DNA from: a virus
Virus record (IMG/VR): IMGVR_UViG_3300044627_004253
Coordinates: 1 to 64,000 of that record
Direction: 5' to 3' (one strand)
DNA length: 64,000 nucleotides
Shown here piece by piece: positions 37,384-47,003 of this stretch (the first letter of the stretch is position 1; each line of letters starts with the position of its first letter). Both the position numbers and the translations under genes were made by a program. The notes under the pieces are model-generated. The model saw only the letters and a program-made list of their open reading frames with translations. It had not been told where the DNA came from and did no database searches.

Positions 37384-38514
37384 TTAATCTTTAAAAAGAT
37401 GATTAACATATGACTTCCACCGGGAAATCAAGAGGTGAATGGCGTTTGATGTATAGCGCGCTTGCAGCCGCACGCAAGGATGTTTGTTAGACAAGTACGC
37501 GGGATTTTCCAAGTCTAGCGCATTACCTTCGGCGTCAAGCGGGTTGGATTTCTTTTTGCAGAATATCTGACAAACAAGAGCATAATTTTCTCTGATGGCG
37601 CTAGCCTTTAATACGGGAGCGCGATGCGAAGAATTGCTCTTGTGAAAAACGTATCTTAATATAGCGTAAAACTTATTTTTATTAATTAATTTTTTAGTTT
37701 TAGGGTCTATCCATTCGTGTGCGAATGTGCTATAAATTTGATCACTATTAAATAAGCCAACCTTAGTAAATCTGTCTGTATCCGTTACGCTCACAGATTT
37801 TGAAAGTAACTCAGAAAGACTATCAACTTTATCGGTATAAGGCTTTACTCCGCCGGTAAGATGAGCGCTAGGCGTCACGACTGGAGAGCTAGCACGAGGC
37901 TTTGAAGTTAATGCTTCTATATCAGCTTTCAGCTTTTTAACTTCTTTTTGAAGAAGGTCATGCCTGATAGTTGTTTTCTTTAATTGATTTATAATCTGAG
38001 TAATATAATTAACAGCTTTGTTAGTTTCTATTACATCGCACGAAGATACGGTAGGCTGATTTTCTGGGCTGGGTTGTTTTCTTTCGAATTCTTTTCTGTG
38101 TTCCCACAGCCAAGCTCGAATAGCGTCATCTACTTCCACTCCTTTAATTTTTAGAACGTCTAAAATACTATGCATCCCATCCAATGTCCACATAAGCTGT
38201 CTAGTCTTATGTACGCCTTTTCCAGAAGTACCAGGAGGCACGAAACTAGTTGGGGCGTCGTCATGATAAACACCATGTTGCGTCATACCGCAATATAATT
38301 TAGACAACCGTTTAGTATCAATTTTAAGCAAAGACGCGAAACATTTATTTGGCATCAAAACATACCGCTCGACGTCATATACATTTTTAGATTCGTTAAT
38401 AAGATACCAAGTAGCATCATCTATTTTAATTTGCGTCCACTGGTAGCCACCACAATTAACATAATTTTTAATATTCAAATTCATTTCAAGTTGTTCTTTA
38501 GATTGTGTAGTCAT
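37384..38514 (-). CDS. Hypothetical protein with central coiled coil, 376 residues
   Basis: Residues about 170-210 have heptad-like spacing (Q-I-I-N-Q-L-K-K-T-T, L-L-Q-K-E-V-K-K-L-K-A-D-I). Before it lies a folded domain with W-T-L-D-G-M-H-S-I-L-D-V-L and W-L-W-E-H-R-K-E-F; after it, a basic domain ending R-W-K-S-Y-V-N-H-L-F. The layout recalls phage regulatory proteins with an N-terminal binding domain, coiled coil and C-terminal domain, but no family is certain. It overlaps the primase stop by 4 bp. Confidence 0.6.
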   Translation of the reverse strand: MTTQSKEQLEMNLNIKNYVNCGGYQWTQIKIDDATWYLINESKNVYDVERYVLMPNKCFASLLKIDTKRLSKLYCGMTQHGVYHDDAPTSFVPPGTSGKGVHKTRQLMWTLDGMHSILDVLKIKGVEVDDAIRAWLWEHRKEFERKQPSPENQPTVSSCDVIETNKAVNYITQIINQLKKTTIRHDLLQKEVKKLKADIEALTSKPRASSPVVTPSAHLTGGVKPYTDKVDSLSELLSKSVSVTDTDRFTKVGLFNSDQIYSTFAHEWIDPKTKKLINKNKFYAILRYVFHKSNSSHRAPVLKASAIRENYALVCQIFCKKKSNPLDAEGNALDLENPAYLSNKHPCVRLQARYTSNAIHLLISRWKSYVNHLFKD

Positions 38515-39740
38515 TTTAGATATTTAACAATAAGTCCCATAGCTTCTTCTGTCGGCATGTCGCCTATGTCTTTATATTGCTTCGGGGGAGCAATAAATTC
38601 AACGGCGGACAATCTGTCTTGCATGACCTGCATGGCTCCAATTTTGAATTCTGTACCTGCTGTGTCATTATCGGATATAAATACTAACTTTTTAAATTTG
38701 TTACCAAGTATATCCGCGTGTTTTTCGCTGAAGTATTTTCCGAGTAGTGCGACACCCCCGGGGCCTATCCTACCAGCGTCGAGTGGGCCTTCCGTAACAA
38801 AAACAACAGGGCGGGCTAAACCCATGTTTTTATTAAATTCAACTGCAGCGTCTATGCCCATAATTGTTTCATTACGAAGCATACCAAATGCAGTTTTATA
38901 CTTGGAAGGCTTCCAAAGTATCTCATAGTTTTCTAGCTTAATTTCTATCCCAGGGATAGCTGTCCATTTACCTGTTTTTTCATTCTTCTGCTCTGCCAGT
39001 GTCCAAGTATTTTTGTATGGATGCCAATAGTATTTATTCGCACCTTCAACATTTTCAATAATTCTCGCTTGCCACCCTACCTGAACACCATTGATAAAAG
39101 AATAAAATATAATCCTACCTTGAGGTGTGTCCCGAAAATCTAATGGCAACTTTTTATAAAAGATTCCCTTGGCGGGTAATTCAGGATGCTCCGCGTAGCA
39201 GTACGAGCATTTGAATTGCCTATATAAGGATTTTAAATTGTAACCTCTATTTACTAGATAGGCCACAGCGGGATGCGCTGGAGGTAAATCAGTGATAGGT
39301 GTTACCATCCCTGGATCTCTAGGAATCAAGTTACCCTTACCATCCTCTACTAAGCTGGCAGCTTTTAGAGTGGCAGCGTAAATAATATTTGAAGATATAT
39401 TAGGGAGTCCTCTTTTTTCTAAAGGAGGATATTTTTTCTCATTTAACAAATCAGAAACTTTATATCGTGTAGATGTCTTGTGACATATAGCGCTAAAATC
39501 TCGCGCCATATCATCGATCAAAGCACCATGCTTGATAAGCCAATCATCTGTTTGTTTATACCTAGAAGCATTGACGGTTAAATGTTTACTATATACTTCT
39601 TTCTTGCCGTCAGTTTTAATACATTCAGGAGAAGGTAAATAAATATGATAACCGTTGGCTTCATTCCGAATAACAGACGGACCATGGATCCGACTTAAGG
39701 CCTCTGCTAATATTCTCACTTCCCGGGGAATTGTCGACAT
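38511..39740 (-). CDS. DNA primase with TOPRIM domain
   Basis: The frame opens at 39776; ATG 39740 (MSTIPREVRILAEALSRIHG) is taken because the shorter form begins at the conserved N-terminal helix of phage primases. The TOPRIM domain shows V-V-F-V-T-E-G-P-L-D-A near residue 310 and L-V-F-I-S-D-N-D-T-A-G about 45 residues later, giving Glu and D-x-D metal ligands. The N-terminal part reads N-G-Y-H-I-Y-L-P-S-P-E-C, where many relatives have a full zinc finger. It makes RNA primers for lagging-strand synthesis with the DnaB-like helicase. Confidence 0.8.
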   Translation of the reverse strand: MSTIPREVRILAEALSRIHGPSVIRNEANGYHIYLPSPECIKTDGKKEVYSKHLTVNASRYKQTDDWLIKHGALIDDMARDFSAICHKTSTRYKVSDLLNEKKYPPLEKRGLPNISSNIIYAATLKAASLVEDGKGNLIPRDPGMVTPITDLPPAHPAVAYLVNRGYNLKSLYRQFKCSYCYAEHPELPAKGIFYKKLPLDFRDTPQGRIIFYSFINGVQVGWQARIIENVEGANKYYWHPYKNTWTLAEQKNEKTGKWTAIPGIEIKLENYEILWKPSKYKTAFGMLRNETIMGIDAAVEFNKNMGLARPVVFVTEGPLDAGRIGPGGVALLGKYFSEKHADILGNKFKKLVFISDNDTAGTEFKIGAMQVMQDRLSAVEFIAPPKQYKDIGDMPTEEAMGLIVKYLK

Positions 39741-41154
39741 CGATAACCCCTGTGTGCTGCCTACTTCCATTTGCATACAATCTATCTAAAAAGTTTAATT
39801 GGTTAAAGAACCTATCCAGTTTTCTGTTGCTCAGCTTATTAACAAATAACATACAGCGCAAAGCTCCAGCTGTCTTGAAGCGATGTTTATCAACTTCTTT
39901 CCAATTAATAAATTTAAGATTGTTAAACTTTTTTATAAAGTCATATACAGTCAAATCAGTGGATAATTCTTTATAAAATCTTTCTTTAAATTTAGAGACA
40001 ATAGAAGGTAGCAAGTCTTTATCAAAATTAGGCATTAGGCTTAAAATAATCAATGTAGCATATACAGGCAAAGAAGGATGTCCGTTTATTTCATTACATA
40101 TGGAATCAAAAGATAAATATTTATGCTTATTGGGGAGATTCAAAAATTTACCATAATGTTTATAAACTAAATGAATTGTGTTGTTCAAATATTTTTCAGT
40201 ACTTCCTTCAGCCATTTCATTTATTTGATCCGCAATGCAGTCCAGTTCTTCTTTTCTTACTACGCTAGTGTGTTCATTTAGAATGTCTTCAAAGTTACGA
40301 ATTATATCAATCAGGTTATAGGCGAGCTTTTTTTCAATAATAATTTTACAAATAGCATCGACGCTTTCAGGCGTAATGACCAAAGAGTCAATTCGCCGGG
40401 AAGCGCTTCTAGCTGCGGCAGGTATAAGCATACCGTCGCTAGAGACAGCGCTAAGCTTCTCGATCATTTCGTACTCCCGGGGATTAGAATCCTGATCCGT
40501 GAGACGATCATAGCAGCCCTTGGAGGTGTAGAACGTATGCTCTGTACCATCACCGGGAGCTCCGTCTTCGTGGTTTCTTAAAAATCTTTGGTGCCGGAGG
40601 GATATTCTGTCCTCCGGACCAAATTCATTTTTTATATCATCCCCGGAAGAATTAGAAATGGTTTGGTTCTCTTCTCTGGTTTCAACCAGAGAACCTTTAG
40701 GAGAGTTATTAAACTCTCTAAATTGAGCGCGCAAATTACGTCTCATTGTAGCATGAGCGATCTGCATCTTACGTTTCATCTCTTTTGTATTGATACGGTA
40801 GAATGTGCCCATCCTTCTACCGTGTCTAATAGCATTTAATTCGAGTATTACTCCGTCGCGTTTTAATGCGGTAAAATACATATCACCTTTGCGTTCTTTA
40901 AAGTTAAGCTTCTCGCATACCCAAGTTTTGGAAGCAAATTTACCCTGATCATTCATGCACTTAATCAGCGCCGTAACTTCCGCTTTGGTTCTTTCCTCTG
41001 TGTCCGTGAAATTAAATTTTATAGTAATTTCAGGTACGTCGTCATTCATGGCCATTACCATGGTGTCAGGAATGCTAACGGTGTTATGAGCTACGTATGT
41101 GCGGCTCTTTCTAAACGTGATCGAGTCCAAGGCAGGGGATGCTTTCCAAATCAT
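39661..41154 (-). CDS. Large replication-region protein with winged-helix-like part, 497 residues
   Basis: Residues about 55-120 (E-V-T-A-L-I-K-C-M-N-D-Q-G-K-F, then F-T-A-L-K-R-D-G-V-I-L-E-L) look like a winged helix. The middle (150-230) is polar and probably disordered; the last 250 residues are helical. It lies between the helicase and primase genes and overlaps the primase start by 80 bp. An initiator or helicase-loader role would fit the place but is not shown. ATG 41052 is an alternative start. Confidence 0.55.
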   Translation of the reverse strand: MIWKASPALDSITFRKSRTYVAHNTVSIPDTMVMAMNDDVPEITIKFNFTDTEERTKAEVTALIKCMNDQGKFASKTWVCEKLNFKERKGDMYFTALKRDGVILELNAIRHGRRMGTFYRINTKEMKRKMQIAHATMRRNLRAQFREFNNSPKGSLVETREENQTISNSSGDDIKNEFGPEDRISLRHQRFLRNHEDGAPGDGTEHTFYTSKGCYDRLTDQDSNPREYEMIEKLSAVSSDGMLIPAAARSASRRIDSLVITPESVDAICKIIIEKKLAYNLIDIIRNFEDILNEHTSVVRKEELDCIADQINEMAEGSTEKYLNNTIHLVYKHYGKFLNLPNKHKYLSFDSICNEINGHPSLPVYATLIILSLMPNFDKDLLPSIVSKFKERFYKELSTDLTVYDFIKKFNNLKFINWKEVDKHRFKTAGALRCMLFVNKLSNRKLDRFFNQLNFLDRLYANGSRQHTGVIDVDNSPGSENISRGLKSDPWSVCYSE

Positions 41155-41209
41155 AAGGGCGCGGATTTTAAACAGGATTGCCTACACGGCAAGAAGAAAA
41201 ATGCAAAAT

Positions 41210-42724
41210 TTACGTCCAGGGCATTATCCTTTGATACTCATATTCTCGCTTCACCGGAATAGCTTTGGCCTCTGCAAATCTGGACTTAGATATAAATAGG
41301 AATTGCTTGATCGCGTACGTAGCCGCGTCTTCCAAATCAATTCCTCCTCTATGATCTTTTCTTTTTTTACTTTTATCTTGATCTAGCTGTCTTGCGTACT
41401 CTTCAGAATAAAGACTGGAGATGCCTACGATAGCCGAATAATTTCGACCCATTGTTTTACACTCAGATAAATCCATTGAATCTATTTTGACTTTATTAAC
41501 AGAAGACGGGACAGCCTGGGCGAAGGCTATAGCTACAAAGTTTCTTTTGCGACATAGCTCTTCTAACGCATCCGCAGCGGCCTGATAAATATGGCGCGTT
41601 TTGTCCCCCGCTTCAGCCATGGAACCGAGAGCGCCACCGATCCAGTCTAGAATAACGTAATCTACCTTACGTCCTGCGTCGGCTTCATATGTATCTATCT
41701 CATCTTCTATTTTCCTTATAAAATTAATATCAGCTTGCTTCTGAAAGTTACCCCAGTTAATAAACTGAGCTGACCCGGAATTAAGCAGCATAACTTTTTG
41801 GCGAAACTCTAAATATCTTATTTTCTCCCCTGCTGTTAACTTGTCTTTAAATATACCTTGGCTAATGCTGCGGTGAGGAATACTGCAGCGGCTAGATATT
41901 ATTCTCCGATAAAGTTCATCGTGTTTTTGCTCTGTGGATATATAAAGGCCAAACGCATTATTACTATATGAAAATGCGCAAGCAAGCTGACAAGCAATAA
42001 TAGTTTTACCGGACCCTGTACCGCCTATGAAAAGATAAGCGTGCCCTTTGCGGAATGAAGATATTGCTTCATTCAACCTGGGGATATCGCAATCTAAGGC
42101 TTCAACAATTATTTTGTTAGGGTCATCAAATTCATCTATTTCAGACAATTTAATTCTATCGGGTACATCCTTTAGAATTTTACTCCCGTTATCTAGGGAA
42201 TTAATTAATTCAACATCCTTGTCACAAAGAAGAGAAAGGTCATCGAGATTTACACCCAGCAGAGAAGCGCTGTTTATAATTTTCTTAGCTCGGACGGTCT
42301 TTAAATAATACGTAATACCTGTGTTGACAAGATATACTATATTAGAATCGCACTCTAAATTAGCTATACTATTTTCAAAATAACTGACAAGCTCCTCAAC
42401 TTCAGACAGCATTACAGACTCGCCTTTACTGGCTTTTTCTGTTAAGAATATTCGAAGTTGATTTACTGCTACAGGTTTAAAAACTTTTTCTCCGGCACCT
42501 TCAAATAAACTATTGTATGATTTAATTACCTCATACAATATATTATTATAGGTGTTTTCAAAGTCATCTGTATGTTTGTCTTTAGTTCCTGATTTTAAAC
42601 AGAGAACCAATTTAAACTTTTTAAAACTTTGCATGTCATTGCGACACACAGCTAGAATAGCTTTCTCGAACCACTCTTTATTTTTATCTATGTATACTTC
42701 TAATTCTTTTGGGCATGCAGCCAT
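41210..42724 (-). CDS. DnaB-like replicative helicase
   Basis: A 504-residue protein with an N-terminal helical domain and a RecA-type core: Walker A F-I-G-G-T-G-S-G-K-T at 232-241, L-Y-I-S-T-E-Q near 260, Walker B V-D-Y-V-I-L-D-W-I at about 354-362, and a DnaB-type I-A-F-A-Q-A-V-P. It would form the hexameric replicative helicase working with the TOPRIM primase downstream. Its start overlaps the 215-residue gene, a possible loader, by 25 bp. Confidence 0.85.
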   Translation of the reverse strand: MAACPKELEVYIDKNKEWFEKAILAVCRNDMQSFKKFKLVLCLKSGTKDKHTDDFENTYNNILYEVIKSYNSLFEGAGEKVFKPVAVNQLRIFLTEKASKGESVMLSEVEELVSYFENSIANLECDSNIVYLVNTGITYYLKTVRAKKIINSASLLGVNLDDLSLLCDKDVELINSLDNGSKILKDVPDRIKLSEIDEFDDPNKIIVEALDCDIPRLNEAISSFRKGHAYLFIGGTGSGKTIIACQLACAFSYSNNAFGLYISTEQKHDELYRRIISSRCSIPHRSISQGIFKDKLTAGEKIRYLEFRQKVMLLNSGSAQFINWGNFQKQADINFIRKIEDEIDTYEADAGRKVDYVILDWIGGALGSMAEAGDKTRHIYQAAADALEELCRKRNFVAIAFAQAVPSSVNKVKIDSMDLSECKTMGRNYSAIVGISSLYSEEYARQLDQDKSKKRKDHRGGIDLEDAATYAIKQFLFISKSRFAEAKAIPVKREYEYQRIMPWT

Positions 42725-43347
42725 ATCAAAATATTTTTTATTGGATACCCTAGTAGCTCCGCTGCGCGGTACATATGCGGGCGACTGTTGTAAAAGTTCA
42801 AGGCTTCTTCACCAAAAAATAGTTTAACTTTTTCGTTACCGAAACCTAGAAGCACACGGATGTGTGCCGGGTAGCTGGTGGTTAAGCTGTTAATATATTC
42901 AATAGTTGTAGCATTGATTTCAGACTCTCCAGTTAAACGTATCAAAGATCTAGTCGTTAATTCAATATCGTATTTTAAATTATAAACATGTTCATTAGCT
43001 GCTTCATCGCCAAACATAACATCTTTACCTTGAGCCTCTGCGTCACGCACCGTCTGCTTAAACTTAACCCTTGAGGCTGTGTAATCTGTGTACCATTTTC
43101 TACATGCCTGTCCGTACATGGCATTAGGAAAAGGACCCAAGTTATTTTTACAGTTAGCAAAGGCCGCATCAACAAAAACCTCCGGCGTAGCATTTAGCTC
43201 TAAACAAAGTAGAGCTGCTTTCTGCCAGTGTACAAACTCAGCGTTGTTACCTCTAAGTTTAAACTTACTGGAAAACGCAGAATTTTTTCTTTCTAAATAA
43301 TATTTTCTTATTTCTCGAGCTACAGCGTCAATGTGGTCTGCGTTCAT
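42700..43347 (-). CDS. Hypothetical protein, 215 residues, possible helicase partner
   Basis: The product (MNADHIDAVAREIRKYYLER) is mostly helical, with F-V-H-W-Q-K-A-A-L-L-C-L and N-A-M-Y-G-Q-A-C-R-K-W. No ATPase motif is present. It precedes and overlaps the replicative helicase gene, the usual place of a helicase loader or assembly factor; this is context only. Confidence 0.6.
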   Translation of the reverse strand: MNADHIDAVAREIRKYYLERKNSAFSSKFKLRGNNAEFVHWQKAALLCLELNATPEVFVDAAFANCKNNLGPFPNAMYGQACRKWYTDYTASRVKFKQTVRDAEAQGKDVMFGDEAANEHVYNLKYDIELTTRSLIRLTGESEINATTIEYINSLTTSYPAHIRVLLGFGNEKVKLFFGEEALNFYNSRPHMYRAAELLGYPIKNILIWLHAQKN

Positions 43348-43589
43348 TATTTTCTTAACACAGCTATATAATTTCTATCTATGTCCAGTTTACGTCTATA
43401 TATACGTAATGGGTAGCGGAATTCTAAGTCAGCTAGGTTGTCTGGGTTACTCACCCAAACAGCCATTGCTGTCTTAGTCTTAAACTTATTAAGTATGATC
43501 CAGCCTTGCTCGGCATCTAAATCTTCAACTGTTTTGAAGATTTTTTCTGCTCTAGCTTTATCCTGATAATATTTAGTTCTCGCTCCCAT
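43347..43589 (-). CDS. Small hypothetical protein, 80 residues
   Basis: The product (MGARTKYYQDKARAEKIFKT) has a basic helical start followed by a beta-rich part with W-I-I-L-N-K-F-K-T-K-T-A-M-A-V-W. It overlaps the upstream gene by 73 bp in a different frame and the next gene's start by one base. Function unknown. Confidence 0.55.
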   Translation of the reverse strand: MGARTKYYQDKARAEKIFKTVEDLDAEQGWIILNKFKTKTAMAVWVSNPDNLADLEFRYPLRIYRRKLDIDRNYIAVLRK

Positions 43590-43849
43590 TTTGGTATTTC
43601 ATCTGGTTTCAAAGGTTCACCTATTTCCCACGGATGTCTGCCTCCGTCAAGATAATCATTGGCCAACCAAATGGCCACGCACCCACTATAATTTATTTCT
43701 TTATTATTTTTATTTCTAACTTTACCGTCTGCCCATTCTATGCCTTTTATTTCGGCTATGGTTAGCGTAAGATCGTCTACAACCATATCGCCTACTTTCC
43801 ATGGTATAGGTAAAGTGTAATTAACAAATCGTTTAAAAAAGTTTTTCAT
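43517..43849 (-). CDS. Small hypothetical protein, 110 residues
   Basis: The product (MKNFFKRFVNYTLPIPWKVG) is beta-rich in the middle (L-T-L-T-I-A-E-I-K-G-I-E-W-A-D-G-K-V) and basic at the end. The pattern resembles a small SH3-like barrel but is not diagnostic. It starts 2 bases past the 56-residue gene. Confidence 0.55.
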   Translation of the reverse strand: MKNFFKRFVNYTLPIPWKVGDMVVDDLTLTIAEIKGIEWADGKVRNKNNKEINYSGCVAIWLANDYLDGGRHPWEIGEPLKPDEIPKWERELNIIRIKLEQKKSSKQLKI

Positions 43850-43851
43850 AT

Positions 43852-44022
43852 TTACTTCGTTTTTAAAATTCTAGATATCCTTCGTGCAAGCAACGCTGCG
43901 CCCTTACGTTCTGAGCGCTGCCACACTGTAAAATTTTCAAAACCTACTTTTTTATAATTTCTATTGTCACGTAAAGCTTTAGCGCACTGCGCACGGATAA
44001 GGTCAATAATTTTTTTATTCAT
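43852..44022 (-). CDS. Small basic protein, 56 residues
   Basis: ATG 44022 overlaps the TGA of the SF2 helicase by 4 bp and the stop is TAA 43852. The product is strongly basic (A-K-A-L-R-D-N-R-N-Y-K-K, A-R-R-I-S-R-I-L-K-T-K). The coupled start and exact packing support it. A nucleic-acid-binding role would suit the composition; nothing more can be said. Confidence 0.55.
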   Translation of the reverse strand: MNKKIIDLIRAQCAKALRDNRNYKKVGFENFTVWQRSERKGAALLARRISRILKTK

Positions 44023-46493
44023 AAAGCCTTTTCTTTAAAAGATTGTTCAAGTTCATTATAGCTATCTACAATTATAATTTCATAACCTTTTTCCATATAA
44101 GTTTTTACACGAGCCATGGACTCGCGATTTAAAGCCATAGCCCCAGCTCCCCTGGCCTGTCCCATACTAAACATGAAATCGAATACGACGCCACATTTTT
44201 TATCAGGTCTGACCTCAGCAAGTCTCCCGGGTTTCTGGATAGTAGATGTGTTTGCTCCTCCTCCACTTAGATTTATTAGAGCTCTAACATGATTGAAGGT
44301 CACGCCCTGCGCATAAATTTCGCTAGCTAAACAACGTTTAATCTCGTCGCCTCGCATACGCTCCATCAATGCTTCTCGTTCCTTCTTTGTCATACGCTTG
44401 GCCATTGCAATTGTTCCGTCTTGGCCTATCCAGTCTAGATAATACTCTGCTTGGTCTTCATTTTTAATGAATAGCAAAGTTTGCCATTCTTGCGGTAGCA
44501 GTTCATGACAAATCCATTTAACGGCTTTTGCTACACGCTCCCCTTGAAACAACTGACTTTTATACGCGCGGTCTCTGTCATCTAATTGTCCGTTCAATGG
44601 TACTACAATCATGTAAACTATTAAAGGGCAAACCGCTCCCTCGGCTACCGCTTCTTTAAAAGTTCTTTCTGCCAGCACGGGCCCTATCAAAGCTTCAATC
44701 AGAATATCGCGTTGATCAAACCTGCCTTTTAAAGTAGCACCATAACCAAATCTACGCGCCTTATCGAATTTAGCTAATTCAGGTAAGCGGCTATTTGTAA
44801 CGCAAGCATGTGGTTCATCTATTAATAATAATTTACAAGCGCTAGCATCGCATTTATGCAAACTATCCATACTAGCAACATTAATATCATCACCGGGCGC
44901 TTGAGTGGATCCTGCGCCTATAAGTTTCACTTCTCTATGAGGTAAAGATTCTTTTAGATCTTCGTATAATTGCTTTACCAAATCTGCACCTGGGGCCGTG
45001 ACCACAGTATTGACGTTTGGAAATGCACGTAGCGTATTTTTAATGAGCGTTGTATTATGCGTGATTGTGCAGTCACCTAGAAGGAACAATTTATCAGGCC
45101 CTTCTAACTCAAACCCGTAATAATTATCGTATCCTATAAATTCAACTTTAAAACCTACGTTTAAACAATTAAATTTATTTTTACGTATTCTCTTTTTACG
45201 ATGTACCCTAAATGGTATTTCATTAGTAGCGCCTCTAATCATAACACGCCAGTAAATACCTTCAGTTCCATTCTGAGAATGTTTAGTGACTTCTTTACAT
45301 GTAGCGCCAAATCCTAAGCTGTTACATAAGAACGCAACATCCTCTGCTAGCTTTTTATGTTTAGATATAAAACCGCAATTACTTATACCGTTGCTTTCAC
45401 CGTCAGTATCCAGTAATCCTGCCAACAACTCCAACCGCTGTTTTCTATCTGCTAGTAAGTATTCTTTTCTTATGCCTTCGTGTTTACTCCTATAAACAAA
45501 ACATTGGCTTATAAAGTTTGTATCTCTGCACGTATTTCCCGTGCCTTTATTCAGCACATAGCGCTTAGTAGTTGCCAAACCTGCTTGTGTGATATTATCA
45601 GATAATAGCAAAGAACTCTGCGAGGCCCACCGATCTATTTCTTCCCAGACTTCAGGCTCAGCGTTGGTAAAAGTAATTCCATCGCTGTGCCCAGCGCCTA
45701 GCCAAGCACCGTAAATATAAGCAGGGATGAAGTGTTCTTGCGTACTAAATACCAATTCAGCACGTCGCATTTTTCGAACATGCTTAAACCATTTAGTATT
45801 TTTGATCCACTCTTTAACCGATATATTTTCAGTTTCACCTGCCCGATTCCATTTATTATTCTTAGACTCATTTGTACGCTGCACATGTAGAATATGATCT
45901 TCATTGCATGTCCATGTCATTCCTTTATAATTTGGAATAACTTTATACATTTTACCGTAGCCCACGATACAGCCTGTTACTTTACGTGGTTTAGAATCAG
46001 GCCCCATTACAAAATCACCATCTTTTATGTCTTGAACAAATTTAATTGTCCCATCAAACATTAAAACTGGCGTATTTAAACCCAAACATTTTCCGTACCT
46101 TGTTGGTGCGCCCAGTAAACCGCTGCAATTAGTATTAAGAAAAGCAGTAAGAAGTTCCTGCTGCCTAAATCTAAACCCACACATAAGATCCAATCTAGGT
46201 TTTGGAAAAGGTACGCGTAAATCATAAAAATTAATTTTAAAACCTTCTTGTTCTAGAAAGGTTTTAACTTTAGACCACATACCCTGCATAGTCTGAATAA
46301 CATTATAACCGTCAGTATTTTTTATTACTGTATACAATTTATTAACAGATACCTTGGTTATTTTTTTCCAAGGATTGTTAGGATCTTGAATTAAAGATTT
46401 TTCTTTATAGGTTAGAAATTTTTCTAACTTCGCGTTTGAGGGGGCCAACGTTAATACGGAGTCATCCCACATTAAATGAATTTCTTTGCTCAT
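44019..46493 (-). CDS. UvsW-like SF2 DNA helicase containing an intein
   Basis: The 824-residue precursor splices to about 479. The N-terminal extein (1-135) has a beta-rich domain and R-F-R-Q-Q-E-L-L-T-A-F, then Walker A G-A-P-T-R-Y-G-K|T split by the intein. After it come the DExH-type box L-L-L-I-D-E-P-H, G-Y-G-A-T-L (motif III) and the helicase C domain with Q-K-P-G-R-L-A-E-V-R (motif VI). Phage helicases of this class remodel forks and recombination intermediates. Without splicing it would have no complete ATP site. Confidence 0.85.
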   Translation of the reverse strand: MSKEIHLMWDDSVLTLAPSNAKLEKFLTYKEKSLIQDPNNPWKKITKVSVNKLYTVIKNTDGYNVIQTMQGMWSKVKTFLEQEGFKINFYDLRVPFPKPRLDLMCGFRFRQQELLTAFLNTNCSGLLGAPTRYGKCLGLNTPVLMFDGTIKFVQDIKDGDFVMGPDSKPRKVTGCIVGYGKMYKVIPNYKGMTWTCNEDHILHVQRTNESKNNKWNRAGETENISVKEWIKNTKWFKHVRKMRRAELVFSTQEHFIPAYIYGAWLGAGHSDGITFTNAEPEVWEEIDRWASQSSLLLSDNITQAGLATTKRYVLNKGTGNTCRDTNFISQCFVYRSKHEGIRKEYLLADRKQRLELLAGLLDTDGESNGISNCGFISKHKKLAEDVAFLCNSLGFGATCKEVTKHSQNGTEGIYWRVMIRGATNEIPFRVHRKKRIRKNKFNCLNVGFKVEFIGYDNYYGFELEGPDKLFLLGDCTITHNTTLIKNTLRAFPNVNTVVTAPGADLVKQLYEDLKESLPHREVKLIGAGSTQAPGDDINVASMDSLHKCDASACKLLLIDEPHACVTNSRLPELAKFDKARRFGYGATLKGRFDQRDILIEALIGPVLAERTFKEAVAEGAVCPLIVYMIVVPLNGQLDDRDRAYKSQLFQGERVAKAVKWICHELLPQEWQTLLFIKNEDQAEYYLDWIGQDGTIAMAKRMTKKEREALMERMRGDEIKRCLASEIYAQGVTFNHVRALINLSGGGANTSTIQKPGRLAEVRPDKKCGVVFDFMFSMGQARGAGAMALNRESMARVKTYMEKGYEIIIVDSYNELEQSFKEKAL
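45054..46088 (-). other. Intein in helicase Walker A, with in-frame LAGLIDADG endonuclease
   Basis: Precursor residues 136-480 (345 aa). It starts C-L-G-L-N-T-P-V-L-M, block B has N-E-D-H, dodecapeptide-like motifs are I-Y-G-A-W-L-G-A-G and L-L-A-G-L-L-D-T-D-G, and it ends D-C-T-I-T-H-N before extein Thr. All splicing residues are present. Confidence 0.93.
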
Positions 46494-46520
46494 AACAATA
46501 GTACCTACTGCAGTATAAAA

Positions 46521-47003
46521 TTAAAGAGGAATCAGTTCCTCTACATCAAATCTACCATAGCCGTACTGCCCGCCCCAAGGGCTAAGACCTAAAAACATAC
46601 CAGTGAACCTGAATATGTCTGAAAGCCTAGCCACATCTGGAGCGAACAATGTTTCTTTATCTGTTCTCGTAACTAATATTTTAATATTCAATACCGTATT
46701 TTCGCGAATAGCTTCAAACATCTCAAACTGCTGTTTGCCTTTGTTTGTGTAATTGCGTCGGTATAAAACTAATTTAGGCGGATCTATATTCATCTGAGGA
46801 CGAATAGTATCCGTGTCAATATCATCCATATGTAAAGCTTCCGCTGCTTGCTTAAAAGTCCACCCCCACTGAGCTAGATCCACAGCTAGTTTGCTGTCAC
46901 TGTCCCGGCGGAATCTTCGTACATTTTCACGTGTTCGTTGATTGCCTAGCCAGGAGGCTGTTAGTTTAATTTTAAGATTGTACAGCGTAGCTAAATCACT
47001 CAT
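46521..47003 (-). CDS. Conserved phage-type protein, 160 residues
   Basis: The product begins MSDLATLYNLKIKLTASWLG and ends W-G-G-Q-Y-G-Y-G-R-F-D-V-E-E-L, an ending I associate with a recurring uncharacterised phage protein. It overlaps the SbcC-like gene by 4 bp. Between them runs a basic, beta-rich body (P-P-K-L-V-L-Y-R-R-N). Function unknown; the place suggests DNA metabolism. Confidence 0.6.
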   Translation of the reverse strand: MSDLATLYNLKIKLTASWLGNQRTRENVRRFRRDSDSKLAVDLAQWGWTFKQAAEALHMDDIDTDTIRPQMNIDPPKLVLYRRNYTNKGKQQFEMFEAIRENTVLNIKILVTRTDKETLFAPDVARLSDIFRFTGMFLGLSPWGGQYGYGRFDVEELIPL

